Shown piece by piece: positions 45,962 through 59,720 of a stretch of DNA of 64,000 bases. The notes beneath the pieces are model-generated. The model was not told the origin of the DNA. It was given only the letters and a program-made list of their open reading frames with translations, and ran no database searches. The position numbers and the translations under genes are program-made. Positions within the stretch are counted from its first letter, which is position 1. Every line of letters begins with the position of its first letter. Source of the DNA: Hymenochaete sp. R1 (lineage: Eukaryota > Basidiomycota > Agaricomycetes > Hymenochaetales > Hymenochaetaceae); contig JAFREE010000041.1 in NCBI GenBank assembly GCA_019400425.1, positions 62,001 through 126,000 on the forward strand. Reading direction: 5' to 3'.

Positions 45962-47689
45962 TTGGGCGCCAAAGCCAAAGAAAGGATAATATGTCGCGGT
46001 GTATGTAGCGCCCGGTAACTAAACTTTGCAGCCTCTGATCTCGTGGCGCCGTCGCGAACGACTACTAGTAAAAGGAGATCAAAGGCGAAGGCAAAGACGA
46101 AGACGAAGGCAAAGGATGCAATCTCGGGGTAGGGCGGGGAAGCATGATTGAGCGAGCGAGCGAATCATTGATTCCGAGTCATTCACGTTCGATCAGGATC
46201 AGGATCAGGATCGAGACGGGTCGTTGGGTCGTTGGGTGGGTCGTTGGATGGGTAGGTACGTAGGTGGGCGGATCTAACTTAAACGGTCGTCTTGGTGAAG
46301 GCGAAGGAAGAGAGATGGGAAAAAGATGGAAAAAGACGCCAGATGTCAGATGAAGTTAACTTAAGCTTCCTTTTTCCAAGTTTTTCCAAGGTCAGATCCG
46401 AGAAGGAGATCAAGAGATCAAGAGATCGAAAGATCGAGGGTGAAAGGAAGTCGACTCGACGATTGTTGTTTGAGAAGCAGAAGCGGATCCGGATGGAGAC
46501 GGAGACGGAAGTGCAGCGGGACTGAGGTGACGGCGACGGTGAGGAAGCGCAGTACTGAGTACTAGTGAAGGAGACCTAAAAGATCACGGTGATTTACCAG
46601 TACTAGTGGGCTTACGTGGATGCTTGGTATTCGTCCGGACTTGTCGAGCTCAGAGACTGGACTAGCGCGTGAAATTTGATTACAACTTGAAGAAATGAAA
46701 TGATTATCTTGGGTTGGTTAGTGGATATGGGACATGGACATGAAGGGCAGAAACGGACGGGCAAGATGGTGGATGTGGGTGCGAGATGCGAGATCTCGGG
46801 AACGCCGGGGGACTCGCGCGTAACTCGACGAATGAGAAGCAAGCAACTTTACTCAACTCAACGTAACGGAAGAACATGCGATCGGGGGCTGGGCAGCTGG
46901 GCTAAACAAGCTTTTTCTCTATCTCCCGCCCGACCGAGCGAGGACAAATTCAAATTTCTTTTCAATTCATTTTTGGGCGATTTTCTCGGGATGGCCGAAG
47001 AAGACGTACGGCGACGTGGACATGCGCAGTCACACAGTACTAGTGCGCGGAAAGTTTCTCTCCCAAGGCCTAGGGAAAAAATTACCGGCAAGTGGCGAAT
47101 TGGACTCCCCCGGGTGGTGTCGCGCTAAGCCTTGGGCCAGGTGTATCACATGTGCGCTAGGTGCGGCATTGGATTGCACTGATTGCACGCAACACCAAGT
47201 ACGAAGAAGGAAGAAGAGAGGTCAGTGGAATATTGGGCATACACATAGGGCGGGAAGAAGTGCTAGTACCGGTAATTGCAGGATCATCAACTTGATCAAG
47301 AGATGATGTTGGGGTCGGGGTTCGTCATCATCGTCATCAGAGACCAGGCGGGTGTTCCGTGTTCGGGACGCTTCGTCGAATATAAACAAAGACAACGAAC
47401 AGAGACAAACAGTGAATGATGATGATAGATGCGATTGTTGAGAAATTAATGTAGTGAGTGAAAGAAAAAGATGAGAGGCGGTGGTGGTAGTGAGTGTATC
47501 GACTGACTCGCCTCAAGACTCAAGAGAGATTGATTCCTGATTCCTCTAACAAAGAAAAGAATGAAGAAAAGAATTAAACAATTGAATTTATTACATAAAG
47601 TGAGATATGTTGGGATTACATAATACATCTACAGCATCGGCCTTGTGAGTTCCCTTGACTGACTTGACTTGTCCCAGCTAAAGTCCTCG

Positions 47690-48067
47690 ATGTTGACCTC
47701 ACCGGTCTCCCCCACGCGCTCTCCGCTCTACCCTCATCCATCCATCTCTTCTTCCTCCCTTCACCATCCCGCACTCGTTCCCGCCGTCGTCTCCGTCGTC
47801 CACGCCCTCCCTATCGACGACGACGACGAACAAATCATAGACGCCCAGCGCTCACCGCGCATAACCATAGTCCTTGCATCTGCTTCCGATTCCGCCAGTC
47901 CGGGGTCCGGCCTTTGGTCTCCTCCGACCTACCACACCCTCTCCAACCATCCAACCATCTCCTTCCCTTCTCAGGTACTCGCCGACAAACGCCTGCCATC
48001 CATCTCATCGTCAGTACTGCACCCATCTGATCCCGTCTTGACCCCTCTCCATCTCACCTTCTCTTGA
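47690..48067 (+). CDS. Candidate upstream ORF or first exon of the ankyrin gene
   Basis: Frame beginning MLTSPVSPTRSPLYPHPSIS, then SSLHHPALVPAVVSVVHALP and SPRITIVLASASDSASPGSG, ending PLHLTFS. It has biased Ser/Pro composition like other N-termini in this genome and lies just upstream of the ankyrin start in a CT-rich leader. It could be a regulatory uORF, an alternative first exon or chance. No junction to the ankyrin frame was found. Confidence 0.3.
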   Translation: MLTSPVSPTRSPLYPHPSISSSSLHHPALVPAVVSVVHALPIDDDDEQIIDAQRSPRITIVLASASDSASPGSGLWSPPTYHTLSNHPTISFPSQVLADKRLPSISSSVLHPSDPVLTPLHLTFS

Positions 48068-48213
48068 CCCTTTTAAACACCGCACCGCATCTCACAATCG
48101 CCCTTTGCTTTTGTCCGTCCTTCTTCTCTCTCTCATCGGCGAACCTTCCCCCAATCTCTCTCTATCACCACCATTACGGACGCTTCCCGATTGTGGTTCC
48201 TTTGCCTTTACCC

Positions 48214-51200
48214 ATGGCGGGTCGGTCTGCAATTATTCGCGAACAGCAGCAGCAGCATAATCATAGCATGATGCCTGGCGCGTCTCGGACGCAGTCTCGG
48301 GCGGAAGCCAAGTATAACGTCACAACTGACTGTACGTAGTTGGACTTTCTTCTTTCTTTTTGCTTTGTGATCCCTTCATCGCTCATATACTTGCTTTAGT
48401 CCCAAGATATGATTTGCATTTCGCGTCAGCATCGGGGAACTTGGGCCTCGTCGAGTATGCGCTCAAGAACGGACAACCGATAAACTCGGTGCTCAATGGC
48501 GTCCTCCCGCTTCACGCAGCCTGTGCGGGAGGGAGCGAAATAGTTGTAAAATATCTGATTGACCAAGGCGCCGATGTGAATGCACCTCGGTACGTGGGGT
48601 TAAGCATGCTCCGTCCGTCCCACCAAGCGTGCTGATGACTGTCGTCAATTTTTAGATTACCACGCAAATATTCCAGTGACAAACACAAACATTCCGGTCT
48701 GGCAGTCGGTGCTAGCGGTGAGTCGCGTTTCCAAGATGGCCAGATGAGTCTGAGAAAAAATAGCATGCTTCCCTGCAAAGGCGTGGCTTGATGCTATTTT
48801 GGTCCTTTCTCTCTTATCGTACATTTACGGAAGCCTTACTCATGCCTACCTTCCCCTATATCTGTAGGATCAACTCCATTGCATTTTGCTGCTGCGAACG
48901 GACACACAGCTGTCGTCCGCCTGCTTTTAGCATGCGGAGCGGCCCCCGACAAGACAGATAAACACGGCGTCACTCCGGAAATGCTCGCCCGTGAGAGCGG
49001 ATGGGTCGACTGCGCAGAAATGATTGCAGCGTGGTCGGGCGGGCGAGAAGGCGATTTGCCTCCGGTGCAGAATGGGGAAAGCTCCTCGATGAACATCGGG
49101 AATCTTGAGAAACTCCGAGACGGAGTCGACGAAGGGAACATGAATGGGTCGAAAAGGTTGCATGTAAAGCGGTCGATTGACTGCGCGCTGCACAAGTTCA
49201 AGGCGCCTCTCACATTGCACCATCATGTCTCGCACGGACAACTGCGCAACGAACGAGATCGAACACCGCCCTCACCCTCGAGCGTCTCGCACCCCCACCA
49301 TACATTATTTCCCTCGCAGTTCCAGCACTCGCATTCCCAGTCCGGTTCACCATCTCACTCGCAATCTCATTTCCACTCCCTCTTTCATCATGCGCATTCT
49401 CACTCCACAACGCAATTGCCGTCTGGTCTTGGAGTGACGGGCATTCCGATGAACGGGAACAGGTCCGTCTCTGCATCAGCGTCCGGTGCATCGCACCCAC
49501 GAGGCAGCAATAGCACTGGTTTGGTCGACCAGCAACAACAACGCCAACCGTATTCATTAGACAATTCGAGCTCAATGGAGGCGATACAACAAGCCAGACG
49601 GCCGTCCCTCCCACAAATTTTCGATCATGGCGTGCACAAGCGTGTGCCTAGCAACCGAAGAAGACGTCCGCGTTCTGCCGGAGAGGAGGATGCGGAGAAC
49701 GAACACGCGAAGGCACATCGTGGCGGAGGTGCCACTCCCTCGAGTAGCGGAGACGGAGACGGGAATAACGGTCTTGCTCAGATCGGCGCCGGCGCCGGCT
49801 CCACTCCTGTCTCCGTGAACATGAACATGACTACGGGCAACGTCAGTCCCGGATCTGCTCCCAGCGCAACTCGGAAGCTGAGTAGCAAAATTTCACTGCG
49901 GAACCTGTTTCGAAGGGCGAATAATGACGTGGGTGGTGCGGGCGACATAGCTTCCGGCGCTGGTTCGAACCTGAGCTCGGGAGCAGGATCTGCATCCACG
50001 TCGTATTCGGCGTCCTCGTCATCAGCACCGATATACAATCACAACCTGCTCATGCGCGGTTCACAGAGCCCGACTCCGCCTGCGTCACCACTTTCGTCAT
50101 CGTTTGCGCCGTCGCCCCTTCCTGTGCAGGGGAACGCGTACAGGTCGAGGGTGGGGAGCGAGAGTGCTGGGAGCGCGACGGCGGGAACGGCTTCGTCAAA
50201 GCTGCAACAGCGGGACTCGGAAGATACTTGGGTTGAAGAAGGAGGAGATGGATTTGGATACGATGATCTGGGACCTGAACAGGAAATGAACAGCGCGCCG
50301 ATCAGTGCGCCTTCTCTATCATCGCGACCCAGCATTCTTAGGGGACACAACCGTTCAAATTCATCGCAATCGTCTGGAGGCGTGTCTAACGCGGGGTCTG
50401 GATCTGGATCTGGACAGACGACGACAACACGCACGCTTCGATTTAATCACTCGTCGTCGTCGTCGTCAAGCTACTCAAATGCGAGTTCGGGACCTAATTT
50501 ACCATCTTCAATTTCGGCTATACGGCTTAGAGGAAGCCGGAGCGCGAGCTCTTTGAGGCATGAACACACGTACGAGTTCGATGAGGAAGAGGAGGAAGGT
50601 GAGGAGGAGGACTATGGTGAGAGCCTCCTGCCTGATTCGGCACCTCCGAATATCACGGCGTTTGACGATGAAGAACTCCGCGTAGGCGCCGATCATCACA
50701 ATTCTGCTTCTGCCGCCGCCGCCGCCGCCGCCAACGTCCATCCCAAAGACGACCGCCGCACATCTCATTTTGATAATCGACATCACCATGTTCACCAGCC
50801 ACAGCCACAGCCACAACAGCAACGGGGGACGCCGCCCTCAAAGTCTGGACCAGGCTCTGGGAGACCGCGAGTCTCGTCCTTTGCGTCGACAGCGTCTTCG
50901 TCGCCGGGTGTCACGCCTGATGATAGCGATAGCAAGGCGCCCTATGTACATGCGGATTTCCCCTTTAGCATCGAGCACTCGCCGCTCTCGCCTCTGTCTG
51001 CGACGTCGGACTCGACTCAGCATACGCTCCCTGACGATAGCCACGAGTACTTGGGCGTGCACGTTATCGGACAAGAATCGCGCGCCGCCGCCGCTGCGGA
51101 TAAGGATAAGGAGAACGCGTCCGAGTCACGTCTGCGAGGCGAGTCGTTCTCGAGCGTGGAGACGGATGCGAGTGCAGCGAGCAGGGCAAGTCGGCCTGAA

Positions 51201-53043
51201 CCGAGAAGTCAGGCGTCATCCGACTACACGAGCATCACCACCCCGAGCCCAGGCGTCGTCCCTCGCAGAAACTCAGTCCTTGAGTCCGCAAACCCAGACC
51301 CGGACCCAGATGTCCAAGTCCAAGTCCAAGTCCAAATCAATACGTCGGAGTCGTACCTGACGCGATCGCCGTCGATATATCTCTCCGAGGTCGAAACGCC
51401 TGGGACGGAGGATATGATGCATCACCCCAATATGAACCACGACGGAACGGGCGTCGGAGTTGGAGTGTCGTCGCCCTCAAAAGCAGCGCTCGACCACTCC
51501 TTGAACGTCCGTGGTGTCTCGAACCTGGCAGAAGCAGAGGACCTGGTACGCCGAGCACAGCAAGCTATCCTCATGAGCGCCTCCGCACCAGCCGATAGCC
51601 CCGATAGCCCCGGCGCCTCGCTCTCCGCTCAGCTGGCAGCTTACGGCGAGGCGCTCGCGCTCGAGCGGCGCTTCATGCGGGGTGAGAAGCAGCGCTCGCA
51701 GTGGTCGAAGGGGTTCGACAGTGACGAGGACGAGGAACGGGGTGGGGAAACGGAACACGCGCACCCGCACGGGAAGGGGAAGACGATGAAGCCGAGGCTG
51801 AACCAGAGCGCGAAGGAGGCGAGGGAGGCGCTCTGGCAGAAGAAGAGGGAGAGGCAGAGGGGGGTGACGACGGGTGCGATCGGGTCTGCTGCGGCTGCGG
51901 GTTCGAACGCGGGTGCGTCTGTGGGTGTGGGTGCGGCGTCGAATTTGGCGGGGTTGGGGCCTGGTGGAAGGAAGGGCATTGCGAAGAACGCGAGGTTGAA
52001 GAGGCCGCATACTTCTGAGGGGGCTACTCAGCCGTCATGGAAGGCGGATGGTCGCTTGCGTAAGGATCATTCACTTATTTGATATGAGTAGATATTGGGA
52101 ACTGACGGTATGTGTTAATGTAGCCATGCAAAGCGTCGGAGTAGATAGTCCAGGAGGTAAACTTACTTCGAACGGTGTCCGACAGAGTTCGAGCCAGGGG
52201 CAAGGGCAGGGACGGGCACATTCTCGCTCGACGTCTACGCCTCTCCATATTACGGTCACCCCTTCGGACGGGTCCTCGGCGTACACTAACTTCAAACCTG
52301 ACATACAAATCATCGAAACGAACGCAACGCCCATCGACGCACCGTTTCCTCTTGCGATGAGCTCAGGATCAGGATCAGGAAACGGCGCGGCTGAATTGAC
52401 GATCACGCCTCCACCCATCTCGTCGACGTCCTCGACGCGAACGACGCCTCAACAATCTCACGCGCGAACACAGTCACATTCGCGTTCGCGTTCGCGCTCC
52501 CCTTCGTCCCCTCCTACCATCCCCACCCAAGCACAAACACAAGCACGCTACACATTCGACGACGTCCGTCCCTCGACGCTTCCCTCCCGCTCGCGCACCC
52601 CAGACCCAGACTCCCCACACCTCTCAAGTGCAGACTTCGACCCGTACGCTTCCTTCGCCTTGGGACTCGGCAGCGGCAGCGGCGTCGGCGGCGATGGCAG
52701 CGGGGGTGGTCGTGGGGGCCCGAGACCCACCGTCGGCGTCCCGCTCACGCGCGTCGCGACCGCCCCGATCCAGGACTCGAGCGGGCTCGCGTACGGGAAC
52801 GCGGGGAGGCATGGGTGGTTGAAGCCGACGTCGGCAAGGAAGTTGGTGCGGATGGGGTTTCCGCTGGAGTCGTCGGGCCAGTTTGGGGCGGGTGCGGGTG
52901 GTGGGGGTGCCAGCGTTAACGTTGGCGTGGGTGGGAGTTCTGCGGGGGTGGGGATGGGGATGGGTGGGGAGAATAGGTCGCCGAGTAGGGCGAGGTTTGA
53001 GGGGATACGGAGTTTTGTGAGGGGGTTGAAGAGTAAGGCGTGA
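48214..53043 (+). CDS. Ankyrin-repeat protein with long disordered region, 1493 residues
   Basis: Five exons: 48214-48331, 48400-48589, 48656-48717, 48868-52059 and 52124-53043, all phases consistent. The N-terminus has a short Gln/His run. Residues 40-190 form ankyrin repeats: LHFASASGNLGLVEYALKNG, then LPLHAACAGGSEIVVKYLID with QGADVNAP, and TPLHFAAANGHTAVVRLLLA with CGAAPDKTDKHGVTPEMLAR. The rest is disordered and rich in Ser, Gly, His and Glu, with an acidic block (FDEEEEEGEEEDYGE) and Gly-rich C-terminal repeats. It ends RSFVRGLKSKA, a basic tail. No catalytic domain. Ankyrins bind proteins; the long tail may be a signalling scaffold, as inference. The exon 3 insert (KYSSDKHKHSGLAVGAS) interrupts the repeats and could be skipped. 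Confidence 0.85.
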
Positions 53044-54519
53044 GTGGGAGTTCGGTGGTATGGTGTGGTACGGCGATGTATCATTCAGTAGCGAGTGATT
53101 CGCCCTGTAAGAGGGTGCTCAAAAGGCCACCGTCGTCGTTGTTGGGGGTTCGGCATGACGCATGAGCCGTCTGAATGTACGGTGTATAAGCTCTACTGCT
53201 CTACTTCGAATACGCTTCGTTCTCACATTGTCGTTGTCGTTGTCGTTGTCGTTCTCCCTTTCTTTTCTTTTCGTTATTCTGTTCTTCCTTCTCACATCAT
53301 CCGTTCCTCTCATGCACTGGCATCACCACCACCACTCACTCACTCACTCACTCCCACTTCCCTTCATCTTTTTTCCCTTCTCTTTTTCTTTTCTTTATGT
53401 CTTTATTTCCTCATTTCTTTTTTCTTTTTTCAACACCTCGGATAGGCTCTACAACATTCGACGTTCCTTTGTACACATTCGCGCCCACGGGTGTGCTTTT
53501 CTTGATTTTATGATTTTTTTTCTCGTGTTCTGTTCTGTCCTGTCCTGTTCTCACTCTCACTCCTGATCCGAACCCAATGTACCCCACCCCCACGTCCCCC
53601 AACGATGTACTCATTCACTTTCAAATACTCAAATATTCAAAAAGTGTTGTCCCGTCCTCTCACCCTCTCTGTCTCTCCCGCTCTTAGTCTCTATTTGTGT
53701 TCTGTTTTGTTCTGTTCTGTTTTTTTACGACCGTGACGTTTACGGCTCAGAAGTGAACAAAGTCGAATGTATGTCTTTTTTTTCATTTTTAAGTCTGGTG
53801 TTTGTACTGTTTATTCAAGTTGGGAGTGGAGTTGTGATACTTTGATACTTTGATACTTTGATCCTTTGATCCTTTGAGTTTGAGATGTTCAATGGGGATG
53901 GTTCATCGGGAGGGGGGCGATGAAACCATGTATTCATTTGAGGGATGGGATGCAAAATGCGTACTATGATGACTATGAGTGAGCGGGTGGTACTGGAACG
54001 AGACTAGTACTGGGAGTTGAGTTCTGAGTTGAGGGCCGGGCTGAACGCGTCAAGCTAGGTATAGCCGAGCCGAGCCGAGCGCCGAGCCTTCGAAGTGACA
54101 TTCGCTTTTTTCTCACTGGCACTCTCTGTACGTCGGAGAGCTTTCATAAAATGTTTTCAACATCATCAGCATCTATCTCTATTATCGAAGAAACAGGTTA
54201 CGAGACGCGCAGGATCTGGAAACTTGCCAAAAGGACTGTGTTCTTGTCTGTGCCTATGCTTATGCCTATGCCTATGGTGTCACCTCTCAGGCTAGCCAAC
54301 GCCTTCAAGGATCGAGCGCTCCGCGCATCCCGCATCTTTATCCCTTCATCAACTTAAAGGAAAACCTTCTCTGAATCAAGTCTTGCACCAATTTGAATTT
54401 GGCTGAGAAACAGATGGGAAAACACGAGACGAGGACAGCCATGGACTGCGTCATTTACACATTGTTCACGATAGACGCTCGTTTGTGTGTCCTAGCACCT
54501 ACCTTGCACCCTTACCACC
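53044..54519. other. Intergenic region between two plus-strand genes
   Basis: The left part is T/C-rich 3' UTR-like sequence (GTTGTC and TTCT runs). It has a TACTTTGA repeat near 53840-53875 and one more ACTAGTAC octamer at 54003. A 68-codon frame at 54151 (MFSTSSASISIIEETGYE) is not supported as a gene. Confidence 0.45.
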
Positions 54520-57500
54520 ATGAGCGGCGTAGAGGTAGAGGAGCACTTTGTCGAAAATCCACGGTGAGTTTGAGTTTTCTAACTCTTCTCGTGAGAAATG
54601 AAGTGTCGTATCTGACCTCGCCCAGCTTTATCGAGATAACTCAGGTTTCGGTCGAGTCTCGTCAGCGTCCGTCCAAGTTTCGCGTCGTCCTGCAGCATCA
54701 TACGGGCGTCAAAGAGATTGTCGAGAGTACCGCGAAAGCCGAAGACGCAACACTTGATCTGCACACGTACGCAAAGAAAGCTCGGGCTCCTTGAGCCCAG
54801 ATTATAATTATGATCGATTGATCTACCGGCAGTTTCGTGGATGTGCAGGCACCTGCGAGTATCGAGGTCTTCCGCCTGGCTTCTGCTTTACGTCCGAAAG
54901 CGGTGTTCTCGACTGCACTGGCGATTACGGAAGACGATGCTGGATGGGTCGAAGTAGACGTGCCTGAAAGTTCGCTCACAATCCACATTTTCTATGACGT
55001 TGTCCTTATGGGGTTGCGCAGAGAATGGCATGGTTGTTAAGATCAAACTTGGTGGACGGAGATCAGTATGCACGAGACTCGATTCTCACCAAGGATATGA
55101 TGGCAGTACTCATTATGCATATCGTAGGGAACGTATGTGGCTAGATTTCGCCTCAGTCAAGCAGTTGCAGCGCTTGACACTAAGGAGCCTATGATGCAAT
55201 GGCTCGAGACGGGAACGAAGTGGTTGAAGCTGCTGTTGGATATTGGTGCAGGAGTGTCTGAGGTATGATGTTTCTATTCCAGGCTTCTATTCGTATCTGA
55301 CGCCGCTCGCAGCTGAAGGTAGAGGCAAAAGTCGCTGCTTCCATTACACGCACAATTTTCAACGTAAGCGTCTACTTGATGTCGGAAAACGCATTTCCTT
55401 GACTTCAGCCAGCGGATCGAAAGCATCCCGGTGGTCTTTGACCGGCTGCGTAAAGACATTCTTCGGCTTACAGACCATATGGATATTATCGTGGAAGCAG
55501 GGAAAAACTTCAAGACAGAACCCGTTCAAGTTGCCTTGAATAAGTGGATAGAACTTGTCATCAAAGCAGCAGGGAAACTCACTGAACATTACTCTCGATC
55601 GAGAAGAAGTAAGCCGGACTTCTGAACGTGACTGGATCCGCACTCATACTTATACATTCAGTGGTATTAACTAAGGACTTTCTCTCGTTAAGAAATGATC
55701 AAGTGGATGAATTAGTAACGGAAATCAAAGAACACAAGGAAGCAATGCGTGACGCATTTCTTACGGAGATCCAAGGAGGCGTAACAAAAGGCAGCGACGC
55801 TCTGGGCGTAATGCACCTGCACCAGGAAGAGGAACGCGACAGCAAGAGTCTTCTGACAATCCTTCCGCCAAAGGAAAGTCTATTTTCTGGGAAGCCGTAT
55901 TGTCTTGATGGTACACGCCAGACAGTGCTAGACATTATCCATCAATGGTCCAACGATACCTCAAGAATGTCAAAGCTCTTGTGGCTTTATGGTGTCGCCG
56001 GATGTGGCAAGAGCACGGTAGCTGCTTCAGCATCTCGGATGTTCGGGGACGACCTCGCAGGCTCATTCTTTTGCAAACGGGACAAGGAGGCGCGGAGAGA
56101 TCCTGTTCACTTGATGCGATCCATCGCTTTCCATTTGGCCCAAAAGAGTGCAACATACAGCAAGGCACTCCTGAATGCGCTGCAGAAACCTGATATCTTC
56201 GTCAATGAAGATTTAGACACTCAATTTGAGCGTCTTTTGAAGAAACCTTTGCAGGAGAGCGGAGGTTTGGCTTCTTCGCCTTCTATCTTTGTAATCGACG
56301 CGTTGGATGAGTGCAAAGAGCACGAGAAGGTGTCGAAACTCCTTTCGGAACTGGTCCATCTCGCTCCCTGGGTTTCGTTTTTCGTCACGAGTCGCGACCT
56401 TCCAGGCATCCGGGGGAATCTTACGAAACTCGGAGAGCAGATGGTGGAACACAACCTTTTTGATCATGATGCCATGGATGACATTCGAATTTATATAGAC
56501 TATCAACTCTCAGAAGATGGGCTACTAGCGGATCTCCAGCCCTTCATTACCAGGGAAATGGTCGACAAACTGGTTTTCAAGTCTCAAGGTCTTTTTATTT
56601 GGATGTATACGATCGTCGAATTCATGGTCAAAGTGGAAGTTGGGAAATTAGAAGTGCTGGAAGACATTCTCGTCTCCAAAACTTCTCTCGAAGCGGAAGG
56701 AGCTTTGGACAGCCTTTACCGAATCGTCCTCGAGAATGCCTCTGGATCGACGAAAACTGGCAAGGATGTCGTCCGTTTTATCATTGGATTCATCCTCATC
56801 ACATCATCCAACTCGCCCCTGACAGCTTCTGCCCTTCACGCCTTTCTTCCTTCGTCGCTCTCAGTGCTCGAAACAGAATTCCTCACTATTTTCAACAAGT
56901 TATTACCGGTGCTGGCCGTCGGAAAAGACGGTCTCGCTCGTGCTTATCACATGACATTCCTCGACTACTCTTCAAGGGAAGCTCGTTGTGGTGATTTCTT
57001 CATGGATTCATCGGAGCTCCATGCAGTCGTGGCTACGGGTTGCCTCGAAATCATGGAGAAAGGAACTCGAGACGTTAAACGTCGGAGGGTCAGATCATCT
57101 GGCCTGAAATTCAATTTGTGTGCACTCGAAACGTCTGGCGTCCTCAATAGCCAAGTATCGGACCTCGAGAAACGCATTGCAGAAAACATATCTGCAGAAC
57201 TCTGTTACAGCTGCAAGCACTGGATGGGTCATCTTCAATCAGGATATATTGCTTCACATACGACGGAGATGCTTCATCGACTTCTGCCAACGCCTTTCTC
57301 TTTATATTGGCTTGAAGTACTAAGCCTTTTAGGCTATTTGCATGATGCAAGGAAGAGCATAATAAAGTTGACTTCTAGTCAAAGTGTATGTGTTCTAAGC
57401 TTTTCCTTCAGAAATAACAATGACAATAATCTACTAGATACTCGTCGATGAGACAGTCGCTATCATACTTTATGAGCTAAGATCGTTTTTAGATCGATGC

Positions 57501-59720
57501 TCTTACCCCATCTCTTTTAGCACCCCTCATTTATACGTATCGGCATTGGCATGGCTTCCAAGAACGTCGTATCTTTGGCAAGCATGGAAGTTCCATTTCG
57601 CTCCGTCGGATGTCTTATCGCCTCCCGTCGATCGATTCTCCCCGATTGTGCTTGAGCTTTTATCCCCAGCTCCTCGATTTGCAGGGGTTTCCATCCCTCA
57701 GGATGGGAGGCATGCTGTTACAGCAAGACGAAGTGGCCTCATTCAGTTATGGGACTTGCAGACAGGCGCGCGTACTTGTGACATCGACACTTCGCACCAT
57801 AAGCACTTTTGGTTAACTACACTTGCAATTTCCTCTGATGGAAGCATTATTGCTTCAGGATCGGAACTCACCAATGAAGTTTATCTTTGGAGTGTTGAGA
57901 CACAAAATTTTCTTGTCGATAAACTGTATGGCCATAGCGACGGCGTTCACTTTCTCACCTTTGCGCCGTGCGGACTTATATTAGCATCTGCGTCCTATGA
58001 TTGTACCATTAGATTATGGGACATGCTCACACGTACCTGCACGGGAGTACTCGAAGGCCACCTCGATACCATTCAGTGTCTGACATTCTCTCCTGACGGC
58101 ACTAACATTGCATCAGCTTCGGAGGATGGAACAATTCGAATCTGGAATTGTAAAAGTGACAAACAAGTGGGAGATGCTTTCATCGGTCATCAGGACATCG
58201 TTTCATCCGTTTCTTACTTTCCGGATGCCTTTCGACTTGTCTCCGGTTCGTACGACTCAACGGTGCGAGTTTGGGACGCGAAACTTGGCCGACAGATAGG
58301 AGAGTCAGTGATCACCGGATCACCTGTCTATGCGATAGCAGTGTCTCCGGATGGCAAACAATTTATTTCAGGAGGTGAAGAGTCAATCTGCATCTGGGAT
58401 ACTTCGTCGTTTACTCTGGTATCACGGTACGCTTTGAAATCGTTTCAAGTGGTGTTCTCCTCGGATGGCACCAGGATCATTTCCAGGGGCAGGCTTGCAA
58501 TAACACTACTGGACATCCATCGAGAGTTGGCAGCATTTTCACCATGTGCTGGACACTCGAAGTCAATACTGTGTATGTGGGCATCACCAGACGGTTCTCG
58601 ATTCACGTCCATATCCAAAGACGGCATTGTGCAGATTTGGGACCTTGAAAGTGGAGCACAAATAGGTGACATTAAACTGGCTAATTTGACTCCGCTCGGG
58701 ATTTCGTTTGCCGCCTTTTCTCCCGATGGGAACTTCATCGCAACTGGGAATAGTTCGGGCCGCTTGCAAATTCAGTACGCAGCAAACGGTGAACTGCTAC
58801 ATGGTCCACTTTCAGGGCATAGCGAAGAAATTACGTTTGGTGCCTTCTCACGCGATGGGACCAAATTGGTGACTGGAGACACAAATGCCACATTACGGAT
58901 CTGGGACAGCATGACTGGTATCTGCATATGTGGACCACTTCAAGGGAATCGGAGGAGATCACTTTCGGCGGCTGCTTTCTCTTCGGACGGAAAGTGGATT
59001 GCATGGGGGGAAGGCGGCCAGATACGGCTGTATGACGCTCTCACAGGCAATGAAATAGGAAAATGCACTTCGAGGAGCTTCACGAGTCTCACCTTCTCCC
59101 CGTGTGCTCCTATTCTTGCAGCTGGAGTTTTAGACGGGCCTCCTCACTTGTGGCTTATAGAACAAACCGGTCGCATGAAACCACTTTGGGAACCAACCAA
59201 GGCAGAGCAAGTGCATTTCTACGAAGCAACCGAGTCGTCTTTGATTTTCTCGCCTGACAGCAGATATATCTTCTCGGGGTCATGCAATGGCATTGCGCGA
59301 GCGGGAGACCTTGTTGCTGGAAAGGTGAGATCCTGGGAAGGACATGATAGTGCCATAAGTAGCCTTGCTTTATCTTCACCGGATGGATCCCGACTTGTGT
59401 CCGGCGATACCAGCGGTGTTATTCGAGTTTGGAACACCAGATTTATCTTAAGCTTCTGTGAACCTGAGCTGAACTCGTGCGGATGCGAAGTTATCGGGCC
59501 TGAAAAGGTTCCCATTCTTATTCACGACGGAGGATGGATAAAATCTGAAGGAGGCGAGCTCTTATTCTGGGTCCCAACGCAGTATCGAAGCGCGGTCCTA
59601 GATACATCCCTGATTTGTATTTCGCGAAGGAACGAGGATCAGGTTATTCGAATCGATTGGGACAAGCTGTGTCATGGAAGCGAATGGACCAGAATCAGGA
59701 CTGTAGAGACGGAACTGTGA
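54520..59720 (+). CDS. NACHT-WD40 STAND NTPase (NLR-like), 1584 residues
   Basis: Nine exons: 54520-54563, 54626-54766, 54833-54959, 55022-55132, 55185-55262, 55313-55363, 55413-55608, 55662-57385 and 57438-59720. The N-terminal 100 residues (FIEITQVSVESRQRPSKF, then DLHTFVDVQAPASIEVFR) look like a C2-type beta sandwich. A helical region follows (SIPVVFDRLRKDILRLTDHM). NACHT: Walker A GVAGCGKSTVAASASRMFG, Walker B SIFVIDALDECKEH, sensor-like FFVTSRDLPGIR. The C-terminal half is a WD40 array with repeats ending LIQLWD, TIRLWD, TIRIWN, TVRVWD, ICIWD, IVQIWD, LRIWD and VIRVWN. Such basidiomycete proteins are proposed non-self or stress sensors that oligomerise on ATP binding. The start at 54520 has a good context (ACCACCATG). 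The exon 3 donor is the least certain. Confidence 0.88.

Larger units (their letters stand above)
42898..48213. other. 5.3-kb divergent intergenic region, microsatellite-rich
   Basis: Between the starts of DAHP synthase (-) and the ankyrin gene (+). This is by far the longest gene-free stretch here. No ORF has recognisable content. It is full of short tandem repeats and of the octamer ACTAGTAC/GTACTAGT (see findings). It probably holds two long promoters and leaders, and perhaps noncoding transcripts. Confidence 0.6.

Noticed and set aside
50770..51360. Long alternative frames inside the ankyrin gene's disordered region
   Set aside because: GC-rich repeated codons keep all frames open; only one frame continues from the ankyrin repeats.
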